A stretch of 64,000 nt of DNA. Origin: Microtetraspora glauca (GTDB lineage: Bacteria; Actinomycetota; Actinomycetes; Streptomycetales; Streptomycetaceae). The stretch covers positions 1 to 64,000 of the forward strand of contig JOFO01000026.1 in assembly GCA_000721275.1 (NCBI GenBank). Direction: 5' to 3'. A model generated the notes under the pieces. That model was not told the origin of the DNA. It searched no databases and worked only from the letters and a program-made list of their open reading frames with translations. Position 1 is the first letter of the stretch; every line of letters begins with the position of its first letter. Positions 33,727 through 43,339 of the stretch are shown here, piece after piece. A program made the position numbers and the translations under genes.

Positions 33727-34047
33727 TCACAGGCCGAAGCGGGCGCGGCGCCCCTCGGGCACCAGGTCGACGTAGTCGGGGTGCTGGCCGATCCAGCCGC
33801 GGATGAAGGGGCAGTAGGGCAGAACGCGCAGGCCGCGGTCCCGGGCGTCGTCCAGGGCGCCGCGGGCGAGCAGCCCGCCCAGGCCCTGGCCGCCGAAACG
33901 GGGATCGATCTCGGTGTGGATGAAGGCGATCTCGCCTTCCGAGAGGTGGTACTCGGCGAAGCCGGCTGTCTCGGTGCCCTTGCCGTCGTCAGTGACGACG
34001 ATCTCGTACCGGGACTTCTCGGGCCGGTCGATCACGCGGGGGTCCAT
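33727..34047 (-). CDS. GNAT-type acetyltransferase (YjdJ/Gcn5-related small family)
   Basis: A 106-residue protein with the acetyl-CoA loop PRFGGQGLGGLLARGALDDA and the late segment CPFIRGWI, typical of the short GNAT group that lacks the first strands. Likely an N-acetyltransferase of unknown substrate. It lies 48 bases ahead of the hydrolase on the same strand. Confidence 0.88.
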   Translation of the reverse strand: MDPRVIDRPEKSRYEIVVTDDGKGTETAGFAEYHLSEGEIAFIHTEIDPRFGGQGLGGLLARGALDDARDRGLRVLPYCPFIRGWIGQHPDYVDLVPEGRRARFGL

Positions 34048-34080
34048 GGATGCTCCTGTGGGGTCGGGAGGTGTCTGCGG

Positions 34081-34809
34081 TCAGAGGGTGCGGCGCACGC
34101 CCGCCTGGCGTTCCAGGTTGCGGAGCTGGACGGCGAGGTCGCCCTCCACGGCGAGGTGGGCGGGGCCGCTGCGGCCCAGGGGCAGGACCTGCTCGCCGCG
34201 CATGTCCTCGAGCATCAGGGCGAACGCCGTGTACATCGCGACGAGCGCCACCATGAGGCCGAGCGCCCCGGACGTGCGGGTCAGCCACTCGGCTCCGGTG
34301 ACGCCCGCGAGACCGGTGGCCGCCCAGCGGGGCAGGGAGACCGCGAGGACGAGCCACAGCGCCCGCTTGGGTCCGGTCACGGCGGTCATCAGCGCGCCGA
34401 AGCAGAGGAGTGCCAGGTTGAAGACGCCGAGGACCTTCGGGCCGTCGGCCGCGCCACTGAGCATGATGAGCGAATACGGCAGCCAGCTGCCCGCGAACAC
34501 CGCCATCAGGGTGGCCGCGATCACGTCACGGGCACCGAAGGCCAGGAAGCTCACCAGGAGTTGGAGAACGAACGCGGGCAGCACCGTGAAGGCGACGGCG
34601 GTGCGGGCCTCCTCCCCGAGGATCCCGAGCTGAAGGCATCCCGTCATGACGGACGCGATGGCGATGGTGAAGAAGCCGAGCGGCATGGGGGAGGCGATGG
34701 GGCGCAGAGTGATCCGGGTCATCGACCGGAGGTCCGGTTCGAAGCGGCGTCCCGGGGGCGCGGCCGGGTTCTGTTCGTCGCCGTCGGCGGCCGGGGAGGC
34801 GGCAGTCAT
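34081..34809 (-). CDS. GPR1/FUN34/YaaH-type acetate transporter
   Basis: A 242-residue membrane protein with six hydrophobic segments and the early SPMPLGFFTIAIASVMTG segment that resembles the SatP/GPR1 signature. It would move acetate or related short acids. It is followed by the GNAT gene in the same direction and preceded by the amidohydrolase with a 15-base gap, so the four genes from 37670 to 33727 may be one transcription unit. Confidence 0.75.
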   Translation of the reverse strand: MTAASPAADGDEQNPAAPPGRRFEPDLRSMTRITLRPIASPMPLGFFTIAIASVMTGCLQLGILGEEARTAVAFTVLPAFVLQLLVSFLAFGARDVIAATLMAVFAGSWLPYSLIMLSGAADGPKVLGVFNLALLCFGALMTAVTGPKRALWLVLAVSLPRWAATGLAGVTGAEWLTRTSGALGLMVALVAMYTAFALMLEDMRGEQVLPLGRSGPAHLAVEGDLAVQLRNLERQAGVRRTL

Positions 34810-34824
34810 CGGGGGGTCTCTCTT

Positions 34825-36720
34825 TCAGTGATCGAAGCAGGGGTCGACGAAGGACGGCGTCGTCTCGGGGACGGAGCCGCGCGCGACGCGCCACCGACGG
34901 TGCTGCTCGGACTCGGCGACGGCCTCGGCCACCAGTGATGCCTGGTGGGCGCCCCCCTGACCCGACTGGTAGCCGCCAAAGCGGGCCACCGGGCTCCATG
35001 CGGGGCTCACCGGCGGGACGGCCTCGTCGAGGCCCTCGTACTCCGCGGTCGCGTAGACGATCCGGCCGCCGACGACGGTGAGCAGGGACTCGATGTCCGG
35101 GATGACGTCCTCGGGCACGGTGAGGAAGTCGTCGGACAGGATCGCGAGGTCGCCGTAACAGCCCTCGCGCAGGGTTCCCTTGACGTCCTGCTCGCCGGTG
35201 AGCCGGGCTCCCCCGCGGGTGTAGAGGTCGAGGGCGGTCTCCCGGTCGATCAGGTTCGCGGGCGGGTAGAGCGCGGTACCGCCGACGGTCCTGCCGGTCA
35301 CCAGCCAGTGGAGCGCGACCCACGGGTTGTACGAGGAGACGCGGGTCGCGTCCGTACCGGCCGCGACGGTCAGGCCGCGGTCGAGCATGGCGCGGACCGG
35401 CGGGGCGTGGGCGGCGGCCTCGGCGCCGTAGCGGTCGAGGAACGCGGCGCCCTGGAAGGACATCCGGTTCTGGACCGAGACGGCTCCGCCGAGGGCGGCG
35501 ATCCGGTCGAGGCTGCCGGCCGAGACCGTCTCCGCGTGGTCGAAGAGCCAGCGGTTGCCGCCGGGGAAGAGCCCCTCCGCGGCGAGCTTCTCGAAGACGG
35601 CCAGGTCGCGGCGGATCGTCTCGTCGTAGGTCGCGTGGAGCCTGAATCCCCAGCCGTTCTCGAGCAGGAGCCGTACGGCGTTCTCGAACTCGGTCTCGTA
35701 GCCTGCGGCGAGCTCGGGCCGGGGCTCGGAGAAGTTCTCGAAGTCGGCCGCCGCCCAGGTCAGGTTCTCGCCCGCGCCGTTCAGCCGGAGCCACTCGTCC
35801 CCGTCCCCGGGCTTGACCGTCCGGGTCCAGCGCTCGAGGTCGGCGAGCTCCTGCCCGGCCGTCTGCGGGAACAGGTGGTAGGCGATTCGGAGGGTCAGCT
35901 CCCCCGACCTGGCGAGGTCGACCACCGTGGCGTAGTTGTCGGGGAAGTTCTGGAACCCGCCGGCGGCGTCGACCGCGGATGTCAGACCGAAGCGGTTCAA
36001 CTCGCGCAGGAAGTGGCGCGTCGACGTCCGCTTGTCGGCCTCGTCGAGGGCCGGCGCCTTCGCCAGGGTGGAGTAGAGGATGAGCGCGCTCGGCGCGGCG
36101 AGGAGCACGCCGTTCGGTTCGCCGTCCCGGCCCCGGACGATCTGCCCGCCGCGGGGGTCGGGGGTGTCGCGGGTGAATCCGGCGGCCTTCACCGCGGCCC
36201 GGTTCATCAACGCAGACTGGTACAGGTGAAGGACGAACACCGGGGTGTCGGGGGCGGCGGCGTTCAGCTCGGCGACGGTCGGCATCCGGCGCTCGGCGAA
36301 CTGCTCCGCGGTCCAGCCGCCGACGACCCGGATCCACTGCCCCTTGGGCGTGCGGCCGGCCTGCTCGCGCAGCATCGCCAGGGCCTGGCGGAGGCTGCGC
36401 ACGCCGTCCCAGCGCAGCTCCAGGACGTAGTTCAGGCCGCCCCGGATGACGTGCAGGTGCGAGTCGTTGAGTCCGGGGATCACCCGGCGGCCCAGCGCGT
36501 CGACGACCTTCGTGCCCGGCCCGACGAGGGCGGCGAGGTCGTGGTCGTCGCCGAGGGCCACGACCCGGCCGTCGCGGATCGCGACGGCGCGGGCCCCGGG
36601 GCGGTCGGGATCACCCGTGAACACCTTGGCGTTGCGGACGAGGAGATCGGCGTGCTCGAGTTCCCGCCGCGGGGCGGGCACGAGGCCCGCCACCGGCATG
36701 CTGGTCGACGGCCCGGTCAT
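34825..36720 (-). CDS. Amidohydrolase (YtcJ-like, Amidohydro_3) (1)
   Basis: A 631-residue metal-dependent hydrolase with LVRNAKVFTGD at the N-terminus, the metal motif NDSHLHV near residue 88 (HxH) and a distal GTDATRVSSYNPW segment with the metal Asp. ATG at 36720 overlaps the esterase stop at 36717 (ATGA), so they are translationally coupled. Acts on N-formyl, N-acyl or cyclic amide groups. A second family member is at 46057-47718. Substrate unknown. Confidence 0.9.
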   Translation of the reverse strand: MTGPSTSMPVAGLVPAPRRELEHADLLVRNAKVFTGDPDRPGARAVAIRDGRVVALGDDHDLAALVGPGTKVVDALGRRVIPGLNDSHLHVIRGGLNYVLELRWDGVRSLRQALAMLREQAGRTPKGQWIRVVGGWTAEQFAERRMPTVAELNAAAPDTPVFVLHLYQSALMNRAAVKAAGFTRDTPDPRGGQIVRGRDGEPNGVLLAAPSALILYSTLAKAPALDEADKRTSTRHFLRELNRFGLTSAVDAAGGFQNFPDNYATVVDLARSGELTLRIAYHLFPQTAGQELADLERWTRTVKPGDGDEWLRLNGAGENLTWAAADFENFSEPRPELAAGYETEFENAVRLLLENGWGFRLHATYDETIRRDLAVFEKLAAEGLFPGGNRWLFDHAETVSAGSLDRIAALGGAVSVQNRMSFQGAAFLDRYGAEAAAHAPPVRAMLDRGLTVAAGTDATRVSSYNPWVALHWLVTGRTVGGTALYPPANLIDRETALDLYTRGGARLTGEQDVKGTLREGCYGDLAILSDDFLTVPEDVIPDIESLLTVVGGRIVYATAEYEGLDEAVPPVSPAWSPVARFGGYQSGQGGAHQASLVAEAVAESEQHRRWRVARGSVPETTPSFVDPCFDH

Positions 36721-37670
36721 GCGAGGGCCTTGCGGAGGGTGTCGACCGCGAGACCGATGGCGAGGTCCGCGGCCCACGTGTCGCGCAGCGCGTTCAGCAT
36801 CACGAAGTCGTGGATGGTGCCCTGGACGCGCAGGGCGGTGACGGGGACGCCGGCGGCACGGAGCTTCGCCGCGTACGCCTCGCCCTCGTCGCGCAGGACG
36901 TCGGCCTCGGCGGTGATGACCAGGGCCGGCGGCAGACCGGTGAGCTGCTCGGTGGAGGCGCGCAGCGGCGAGGCGGTGATCTGGGCGCGCTCGGCCTCTT
37001 CGGTCGTGTACTGGTCCCAGAACCACTTCATCGCGTCGCGGCGCAGGAAGTAGCCCTCGGCGAAGGCGTGGTACGAGTCGGTGTCGAAGCTCGCGTCCGT
37101 GACCGGGTAGAAGAGGACCTGCTGGAGGAGCGTGACGTCGCCGCGCTGCTTGGCCATGAGGGTGAGGGCGGCGGTCATGTTGCCGCCGACCGAGTCGCCC
37201 GCGACGGCGATCCGTGTGCCGTCGAGGTCCTTGTGGTGGCCCTCGCCGGCGACCCACTGGGCGACGCTGTAGTTCTGCTCGATGGCGACGGGGTAGCGGG
37301 CCTCGGGCGAGAGGTCGTACTCGGGGAAGACCACGGCCGCGCCGGTGCCGACGGCGAGTTCGCGGACGAGCCGGTCGTGGGTGTGGGCGTTGCCGAAGAC
37401 CCAGCCGGCGCCGTGGAGGTAGAGGACGACGGGGAGCGGGCCGGTCACGCCGCGCGGGCGGAGGATCCGGGCCCGGACGTCGCCGGTCGGGCCGCCGTGG
37501 ACGGTGACCCATTCCTCGTCGACCTCGGGCAGGGGAACACCCTCGCCGCTCTGGACGCCGTCCACGGCCTTGCGGCCGTCCGCGACGGGGATCTCGTAGA
37601 GGAACGGCGGCTGGGCGGTCGCGTCGGCGAACGCCTGGGCGGCGGGTTCGAGGACCGGACGGTTGTTCAT
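36717..37670 (-). CDS. HSL-family alpha/beta hydrolase (esterase) (2)
   Basis: A 317-residue esterase with HGAGWVFGN near residue 86 and GDSVGGN near residue 160, then the EADVLRDEGEAYAAKLRAAG segment shared with the esterase at 15649-16644. The C-terminal His (TIHDF) is present. Intracellular, with no signal peptide. Its neighbours are the amidohydrolase downstream and the secreted hydrolase 44 bases upstream. Confidence 0.9.
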   Translation of the reverse strand: MNNRPVLEPAAQAFADATAQPPFLYEIPVADGRKAVDGVQSGEGVPLPEVDEEWVTVHGGPTGDVRARILRPRGVTGPLPVVLYLHGAGWVFGNAHTHDRLVRELAVGTGAAVVFPEYDLSPEARYPVAIEQNYSVAQWVAGEGHHKDLDGTRIAVAGDSVGGNMTAALTLMAKQRGDVTLLQQVLFYPVTDASFDTDSYHAFAEGYFLRRDAMKWFWDQYTTEEAERAQITASPLRASTEQLTGLPPALVITAEADVLRDEGEAYAAKLRAAGVPVTALRVQGTIHDFVMLNALRDTWAADLAIGLAVDTLRKALA

Positions 37671-37714
37671 GAGGGGTTCTCCTTCGGGATGTACGGGAGG
37701 GTCGGGTCGGGGGC

Positions 37715-38551
37715 TCAGCGGGTCGCCCGCGCGGCGGCGAGGATCACGTGGGTGACCACGACCGGGCGGGAGACGGCCACGGCGTGCGACGCGTCCACTT
37801 CGGTGACGTGCGAGCCGGCGCGCTGGGCCATCCACCGCTGGGCGGCCGGAGGGATGTTCTTGTCGGAGGTGGCGATCAGCGCCCAGGACGGGATCGTCCT
37901 CCAGGCAGCCCGGCCGGCCTTCTCCTCCAGCGCGGTGGTGGCCACCGGTCGCTGGCTCACGGCCATGACCGCCGCGTCGGCGGTGGGGACGTCGGCGGCG
38001 AACTGCCGGTGGAATTTGGCCCGTTCGATGACGAGTTCGGTGCCGGTGCCGCCGCCGGGCAGCGGGTACGACCGCGGGTTCACGGTGTCGCCGAGGGTGG
38101 AGCCGGGGAACTTGGCGGCGAGCTCGGCCGCGCTCTCGCCCTTGTCCGGGGTGAACGCGGCGACGTAGACGAGGGCCTTCACCCGGCTGTCGCCCACCGC
38201 GGCGCCGCTGATGACGGCGCCGCCGTAGGAGTGGCCGACCAGGACGACGGGTCCTTCGACGGCGGCCAGCACGCTGCGCAGGTAGGCGGTGTCCTCGGCG
38301 AGGCCGCGCAGCGGGTTGGCGGGGGCCAGGACGGGGTAGCCGGCGCGCTGCAGCCGCCGGATCGTGCCGCTCCAGCTGGAGGCGTCCGCGAACGCTCCGT
38401 GGACCAGGACGATCGTGGGCTTGGGGGCGTGCCGGTCGGTGTCGGCGACGGCCGGGCGGCTCGCGGGTGCGGCGGGTCCGGCGCCCACCAGGGCGGCCAG
38501 CGTCGCGGGCAGGGCGAGGCCGAGGACGAGGGAGCGCCTCGTGGGATGCAT
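37715..38551 (-). CDS. Secreted alpha/beta hydrolase (Tat/Sec signal)
   Basis: A 278-residue protein with an N-terminal signal (TRRSLVLGLALPATLAALVG) whose twin-arginine pattern suggests Tat export. The mature part carries IVLVHGAFADASSW, the nucleophile GHSYGG near residue 107 and a late DASHAVAV His. Same group as 18931 and 32953, the only exported member. Extracellular esterase of unknown substrate. Confidence 0.88.
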   Translation of the reverse strand: MHPTRRSLVLGLALPATLAALVGAGPAAPASRPAVADTDRHAPKPTIVLVHGAFADASSWSGTIRRLQRAGYPVLAPANPLRGLAEDTAYLRSVLAAVEGPVVLVGHSYGGAVISGAAVGDSRVKALVYVAAFTPDKGESAAELAAKFPGSTLGDTVNPRSYPLPGGGTGTELVIERAKFHRQFAADVPTADAAVMAVSQRPVATTALEEKAGRAAWRTIPSWALIATSDKNIPPAAQRWMAQRAGSHVTEVDASHAVAVSRPVVVTHVILAAARATR

Positions 38552-38640
38552 GGGGATTTCCTTTTCGGCAGGTGAGACGTTCGGGTGCGCTCGGCCGGGC
38601 GGGAGGGTGCGCCGAGCGGGTGCGGCAGGATCGTGCGGGG

Positions 38641-38691
38641 GGGGCGCCGATCGGGTACGGCGGGAAAGCGGGGGCGCCGATCGGATACGGC
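38641..38691. repeat. Two-copy 30-bp tandem repeat
   Basis: GGGGCGCCGATCGGGTACGG at 38641-38660 recurs at 38671-38690 with one change (A for G). It lies in the 189-bp gap between the secreted hydrolase and the flavoprotein gene. No function is evident. Confidence 0.6.
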
Positions 38692-38740
38692 AGCGGGCGG
38701 CGATCGGCCGGGCGGGGGCGGGCGTCCGCGGGGTCTCGCC

Positions 38741-40165
38741 TCAGAGGCCGTACGCCTCCAGGAGCCGGAGCCAGACCTCGCTCACCGTCGGGAAGGCGGG
38801 CACGGCGTGCCAGAGGCGCTCCAGGGGGACCTCGCCCACGACGGCCACGGTGGCGGTGTGGATGAGCTCGGTCGCCATCGGGCCGGTGAGTGTGCAGCCG
38901 ACGACGACCCCTCGGCTCTCGTCGACGACGAGCTTGGCGAAGCCGCGGTAGTCGTCCGCGTGGAGCGCGGCGCCGGCGACGTCATCGATGCGGTACTCCA
39001 CCGTACGTACCGCGAGGCCCGCTTCGCGTGCCGCGCGTTCCGTGAGCCCGACGCTCGCGACCTCGGGACGGGTGAAGACGGCCTGCGGGACGGCGAAGCG
39101 GTCTGCTGCCGCGCTCCACGGCTGCCGGCCGCCGGTGTCGGCCGGGCGCCCGGCGGCCCGCTCGGCGATCGCCGCCGCGCAGGCACGGGCCTGGTACTTG
39201 GCCATGTGGGTCAGTGGCGCGCGGTGGTTCACGTCGCCCACGGCGTAGAGCCAGTCGCCCTCGACCGCGGCGACGCGACAGGTGTCGTCGACCGGAAGCC
39301 AGTCGCCCGCCGGCAGTCCGACGGAGTCGAGGCCGAGGTCCGCGGTGCGCGGGCGCCTGCCGACAGCGGCGAGGACCTCGTCGCAGACGAGGGTCGTGCG
39401 GTCGTCGGTCTCCACGGTCACCATGCGGGTGTCGTCGTCACGGGCGACCCGGACGGCCGACGCCCCGAAGCGGACGGTGACGCCCAGATCGCTCAGCCCC
39501 CGGGTGACCTCTTCGGCGGCACACGGCTCCCAGCCGGTCAACAGGGCCTGATCGCGGACCAGCAGGGTGACGGAGGAGCCGAGCGAGCGCCAGGCGGTGG
39601 CCATCTCGCAGGCCACCACTCCCCCGCCGATGACGACGAGCCGCTCGGGCACCGCATCGGCCGTGGTGGCCTGCCGATTGGTCCACACACCGATCCGGTC
39701 GAGCCCCTCGACCGGCGGAAGCGCGGGTTCCGTTCCGGTGCAGAGCACGACCGCGCGCCGGGCCCGCAGGACACGGACCATGCCGTCGGCCCCCGTCACC
39801 TCCACCCGGCGCTCACCGGCGAGCCGTCCGTGCCCCCGTACGAGCGCGATGCCCGCACCGTCGAGCCAGTCGGCCTGGCCGGCGTCCTCGCCGCCCCCGG
39901 TGAAGCGGTCGCGGCGGGCCAGGACGCGTGCCGGGTCGACTGCCGCCGTGACCGCCTGCCGGGCCCCGTCGACCGACCGGGCCTCCGCCCGTGCGGCGCC
40001 GGGCCGCAGCAGGGCCTTGCTCGGTACGCAGGCACGGTAGGAGCACTCGCCGCCGACCGCCTCGGCCTCGACGACGACAGCGGTCAGCCCCGCCCCGACG
40101 GCGCGGGCGGCGACGACCTCGCCGGCCGGCCCGCCGCCGACCACGACGACGTCGTACGTGTCCAT
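38741..40165 (-). CDS. Pyridine nucleotide-disulfide oxidoreductase (1)
   Basis: A 474-residue flavoprotein with VVVGGGPAGEVVAARA (FAD), the redox-active disulfide GGECSYRACVPSKAL near residue 42 (CxxxxC), a second nucleotide site VVIGGGVVACEMA and the dimerisation domain ending VSEVWLRLLEAYGL. Resembles mercuric/soluble reductase-type proteins, without extra N-terminal metal domain. ATG at 40165 overlaps the Dps stop (ATGA). A close paralogue is at 50815-52272. Substrate not known. Confidence 0.9.
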   Translation of the reverse strand: MDTYDVVVVGGGPAGEVVAARAVGAGLTAVVVEAEAVGGECSYRACVPSKALLRPGAARAEARSVDGARQAVTAAVDPARVLARRDRFTGGGEDAGQADWLDGAGIALVRGHGRLAGERRVEVTGADGMVRVLRARRAVVLCTGTEPALPPVEGLDRIGVWTNRQATTADAVPERLVVIGGGVVACEMATAWRSLGSSVTLLVRDQALLTGWEPCAAEEVTRGLSDLGVTVRFGASAVRVARDDDTRMVTVETDDRTTLVCDEVLAAVGRRPRTADLGLDSVGLPAGDWLPVDDTCRVAAVEGDWLYAVGDVNHRAPLTHMAKYQARACAAAIAERAAGRPADTGGRQPWSAAADRFAVPQAVFTRPEVASVGLTERAAREAGLAVRTVEYRIDDVAGAALHADDYRGFAKLVVDESRGVVVGCTLTGPMATELIHTATVAVVGEVPLERLWHAVPAFPTVSEVWLRLLEAYGL

Positions 40166-40743
40166 CAGGCGTGCACCAGGGGGGTGTCGACGAGGTGCTC
40201 GGCCAGGAACCACACCTGGGCCTCGCCGGTACGGATGACCCCGGAGACGAGCAGGTCGGCGCTGCCCTCGTCGCCTTCACCGGAGAGCCGGGCGGCGGCG
40301 TCCCGGGCGTCGATCAGAATCCGCTCGTGCGCGTCGAGGAGCCGCGACAGCATGACGGGCACCGGCTCGACGCCGTCCGGCGGCCGGGGGATCGCCGTCA
40401 GCTCCGCGACGTGGCGCGGGTCTCCGACGGCGACGCCGCCGAGGCTCTGGACCCGCTCGGCCAGCGCGTCCACGAGGGCCAGCTGGGCCTCCGCGTGCTT
40501 GTCCAGCATCAGGTGGAGCGCGTAGAAGGTCGCCCCGCGCATGAGCCAGTGGTGCTTCTTGTAGAGGGAGTGGAGGATCTGCGTGTCGGCGAGGACGCGG
40601 TTCAGCCGCTGGCAGGCGTACATGCGGGTGTCGTGGCCGAGGCCGATCGGCAGCTGCTTGAGCGTGCCGAACGCCTGGGTCTCGGCGCCCTTCTGGTGCA
40701 GCAGCGGCTGGCCGCCGCCGTGCGGGTTCGTGAGTGTGTCCAT
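40165..40743 (-). CDS. dps: Dps-family ferritin-like protein
   Basis: A 192-residue protein with the ferroxidase motif HHWLMRGATFYALHLMLDKH and the distal HERILIDARDAA helix. Forms dodecameric shells storing iron and protecting DNA under oxidative or starvation stress. It is coupled to the downstream disulfide oxidoreductase, suggesting joint response to redox stress. Start ATG at 40743. Confidence 0.92.
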   Translation of the reverse strand: MDTLTNPHGGGQPLLHQKGAETQAFGTLKQLPIGLGHDTRMYACQRLNRVLADTQILHSLYKKHHWLMRGATFYALHLMLDKHAEAQLALVDALAERVQSLGGVAVGDPRHVAELTAIPRPPDGVEPVPVMLSRLLDAHERILIDARDAAARLSGEGDEGSADLLVSGVIRTGEAQVWFLAEHLVDTPLVHA

Positions 40744-40834
40744 CGAGTGCTCCTGTCCAGGATGAAACGGGTGGGGGTCCGGCCGCCCGGTCGGGGGTGC
40801 AGGGCCGGCCGGACCCGGTCGGTGATGCGCGCCT

Positions 40835-41344
40835 TCAGCGCCCGGCGATCGCCGGGTCCGCGGGAGACCGGTGCAGGACCAGACGGGTGAGGAGTCCGCT
40901 GCCGAGACCGGCCACGAGCGCGAGGGCCGCCCACCACCACGGGTAGGGCGAGAGCCCGAGAACCGCGTCGAGGGACCAGGCGCCGGGTCCGGTGGCGGCG
41001 AGGGCGGTGGCGATGCCGATGAGGACGAGCGGGTACTCGTATCCGTCGTTCTGGACCCACAGCCCGTGGCGCCACTTCACCGTGAGGGCGACGGTCATGA
41101 CGCCGATGGCGCCCGTCGCGGCGAGCGGGGTCAGGAGGCCGGCGGCGAGCAGCAGACCCGAGCCGATCTGGCCGCCGCCCGCCGCCAGGGCGGTGAGGGC
41201 ACCGCCCCGGAAGCCGTCGGCGCGGAACTCCTCCGCCCCGCCCTCGAGTCCGCCGCCGCCGAGGTGCGAGCTGACCTTCTGCACCCCGTGGCCGGCGACG
41301 AGCAGTCCCACCAGCAGACGCAGGATCAGAATGCCGGTGTCCAA
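40835..41344 (-). CDS. DoxX-family membrane protein
   Basis: A 169-residue membrane protein with four hydrophobic segments and the early ILILRLLVGLLVAGHG segment, typical of DoxX/DoxD. Likely start TTG at 41344. A CTG at 41353 overlapping the upstream stop is the alternative. Neighbours are YcaC-type hydrolase and Dps, and DoxX proteins are linked to thiol and redox stress. Confidence 0.8.
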   Translation of the reverse strand: MDTGILILRLLVGLLVAGHGVQKVSSHLGGGGLEGGAEEFRADGFRGGALTALAAGGGQIGSGLLLAAGLLTPLAATGAIGVMTVALTVKWRHGLWVQNDGYEYPLVLIGIATALAATGPGAWSLDAVLGLSPYPWWWAALALVAGLGSGLLTRLVLHRSPADPAIAGR

Positions 41345-41349
41345 GGCGG

Positions 41350-42012
41350 TCAGCCGGCCGCGTGGGCGCCGATGACGCTCTGCGCGTACACGACGCCCAG
41401 GCCGTAGGCGCCCGCATGAGCCTTGACGATCTCCATGACCGCGCCGTACGTCTCCTGGCGCGCCCAGTCGCGCTGCAGCTCCAGGAGGACCTGCACCCAG
41501 GTCACCGGGACGGCACCGGCGGCGATCATCCGCTGCAGCGCGTGCTCGTGGGCGGCCGGGCTGACGCCGCCGGACGCGTCGGAGACGACGTACACCTCGT
41601 AGCCCTGCTCGAGCGCGGAGAGCGCGGGCAGGACGAGGCAGACCTCGGTCCACAGACCCGACAGAATGATCTTCTTGCGCCCGGTCGCCTTGACCGCCGC
41701 CACGAGGGCCTCGTCCTCCCAGGCGTTCATCGTGGTGCGGTCGATGATCTCGTTCTTGGGGAACACCTCGGCGAGCTGCGGCAGCAGGGGCCCCGAGAAG
41801 GACTCGGCGGCGACCGTGGTCAGGACGGCCGGGACGTCGAACGCCCGAGCCGCCTTGGCGAGACCCACGGTGCTGTTGATGATGGCGGCCCGGTCGCCGC
41901 TGCCGGTGCCGAAGAACATCTGCGGCTGGTGGTCCACGAAGAGCATCACCGAGTTGTCGGGCGTGAGCAGGTCCTTGCCCGGAGCGGCCTGCACCTTGTC
42001 GAAGTCGAGCAT
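41350..42012 (-). CDS. Isochorismatase-like cysteine hydrolase (YcaC type)
   Basis: A 220-residue protein with Asp in VMLFVDHQ, a lysine in PKNEIIDR and Cys in GLWTEVCL, forming the D-K-C triad of isochorismatase-fold cysteine hydrolases. YcaC members lack the isochorismatase role and have unclear amide or nitrile substrates. Start ATG at 42012. Downstream gene DoxX is next to it. Confidence 0.88.
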   Translation of the reverse strand: MLDFDKVQAAPGKDLLTPDNSVMLFVDHQPQMFFGTGSGDRAAIINSTVGLAKAARAFDVPAVLTTVAAESFSGPLLPQLAEVFPKNEIIDRTTMNAWEDEALVAAVKATGRKKIILSGLWTEVCLVLPALSALEQGYEVYVVSDASGGVSPAAHEHALQRMIAAGAVPVTWVQVLLELQRDWARQETYGAVMEIVKAHAGAYGLGVVYAQSVIGAHAAG

Positions 42013-42237
42013 GAGGGGTCCTTTCGAAACCGTCGGCAGCGCGCCCACCGCGTTCGCGGCGGGGCACGTCCTCAAGCTATGAGCGACCCGACGGTCCGAG
42101 TTGACCTCCTGCGCCCAGTGCTTGGCACGACAGCGCACAACCGGTCGCGGACGAGCGCCGGGCGGCGCCCCCGGCACGCCGGGGACCCGCCGGACGCGCC
42201 CGCCCCCGCCGCCTCCGCCCGCGACCAGGAACCCGGG

Positions 42238-43203
42238 TCAGCGCACCCGCCCCCGCGCCTTCAGCCTCATCTCCGGGACCTCCGGGGCGGGCAGCCGGTC
42301 GCCGTCGTAGCCCTTGACCTCGCCGAAGCGGTCGGAGGTCATCCAGTCCTCGCGGGCCTGGCGGATCTCCTCGTCGGTGCGGCCCACGAAGTTCCACCAC
42401 ATGACGATCTCCTCCTCGAAGGGTTCGCCGCCGAGGAGCATCAGGCCCGCGTCGGAGGCGGCGCGGAGGGGGAGGGAGGTGCGGCCGCAGCCCAGGTAGA
42501 GCATCGAGCCGGGCAGGATGGGGACGCCGTCGACGTGCGCCTCGCCGGACATCGCGAGGACCGCGTACTCGAAGTCCGGGTCCAGCGGGAGCTCCGTCTC
42601 GGTGCCGGCGGCGAGCGCGAGGTCGGCGCCGACGAGGGGGGTGTACGTGGTCCCCGGGGACGCCGCGCCGTCGAGGGAGCCGAGGATCACCGTGGCGGTG
42701 AGGCCGGGGGCGGTGACCCGAGGCAGGTCGGCGTGGTGCTGGAAGTGCGGCTCCACGTGCCGGTGGGCGCCGGGGAGCGCCACCCAGAGCTGGGCGCCGT
42801 GCAGGAGGCGGGCGTGGGAGCGGGGGCTCTCCTCGGAGTGGGAGATCGCGCGGCCCGAGGTCATGAGGCCCAGCTCGCGGGGGCGGATCGTCTGCAGGCT
42901 GCCGGTCGAGTCCCGGTGCAGGACCTCGCCGTCGTGCAGCCAGCTCACCGTCTGGAGGCCCATGTGGGGGTGGGGCGGCACCTGCATGCCGGGGGTGTCG
43001 GCGATGTCGTCGGGGCCGTAGTGGTCGACGAAGACCCAGGCGCCGACCATCCGCCGGCCGAGGTTCGGCAGCAGCCGCCGTACCTCCGTCGACTCGCCGA
43101 GCCGGACGTGGCGGGGGCTGAGGAGTTCGCGTACGGGCTCGGCGACGACGAAGCCGCGGCCACCGCACACGGCGAGCTCGGCCTGGCGGTCGAGGTTGCT
43201 CAT
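42238..43203 (-). CDS. Pirin-family bicupin protein
   Basis: A 321-residue protein with HPHMGLQT and RAISHSEES, the iron-binding and pirin signature residues, and a C-terminal second cupin. Bacterial pirins act as redox sensors or quercetinases. ATG at 43203 diverges from the TPR gene. A 225-bp gap to the YcaC gene holds no feature I could support. Confidence 0.92.
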   Translation of the reverse strand: MSNLDRQAELAVCGGRGFVVAEPVRELLSPRHVRLGESTEVRRLLPNLGRRMVGAWVFVDHYGPDDIADTPGMQVPPHPHMGLQTVSWLHDGEVLHRDSTGSLQTIRPRELGLMTSGRAISHSEESPRSHARLLHGAQLWVALPGAHRHVEPHFQHHADLPRVTAPGLTATVILGSLDGAASPGTTYTPLVGADLALAAGTETELPLDPDFEYAVLAMSGEAHVDGVPILPGSMLYLGCGRTSLPLRAASDAGLMLLGGEPFEEEIVMWWNFVGRTDEEIRQAREDWMTSDRFGEVKGYDGDRLPAPEVPEMRLKARGRVR

Positions 43204-43290
43204 CGGGGATCGACACCTCTCGGGTGGGGGGAGGAACGGAACACCGGTGGTGGTGGAATGTTCAACTACTCTCGGCTGTTGACGAGGGCG

Positions 43291-43310
43291 TGCCACCCCC
43301 CAGGGTGGCA
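43291..43310. promoter_or_regulatory. Hairpin or operator in the pirin/TPR divergent gap
   Basis: TGCCACCC (43291-43298) and GGGTGGCA (43303-43310) form a perfect inverted repeat with a 4-base spacer, 29 bases upstream of the TPR start. Could be an operator or a leader hairpin. Confidence 0.4.
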
Positions 43311-43339
43311 GATCCGGACCCCCGGAACAGGGAGAGCAA

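Noticed and set aside
38641..38691. CRISPR-like repeats
   Set aside because: Only two copies with 30-bp period and no spacers of CRISPR size.
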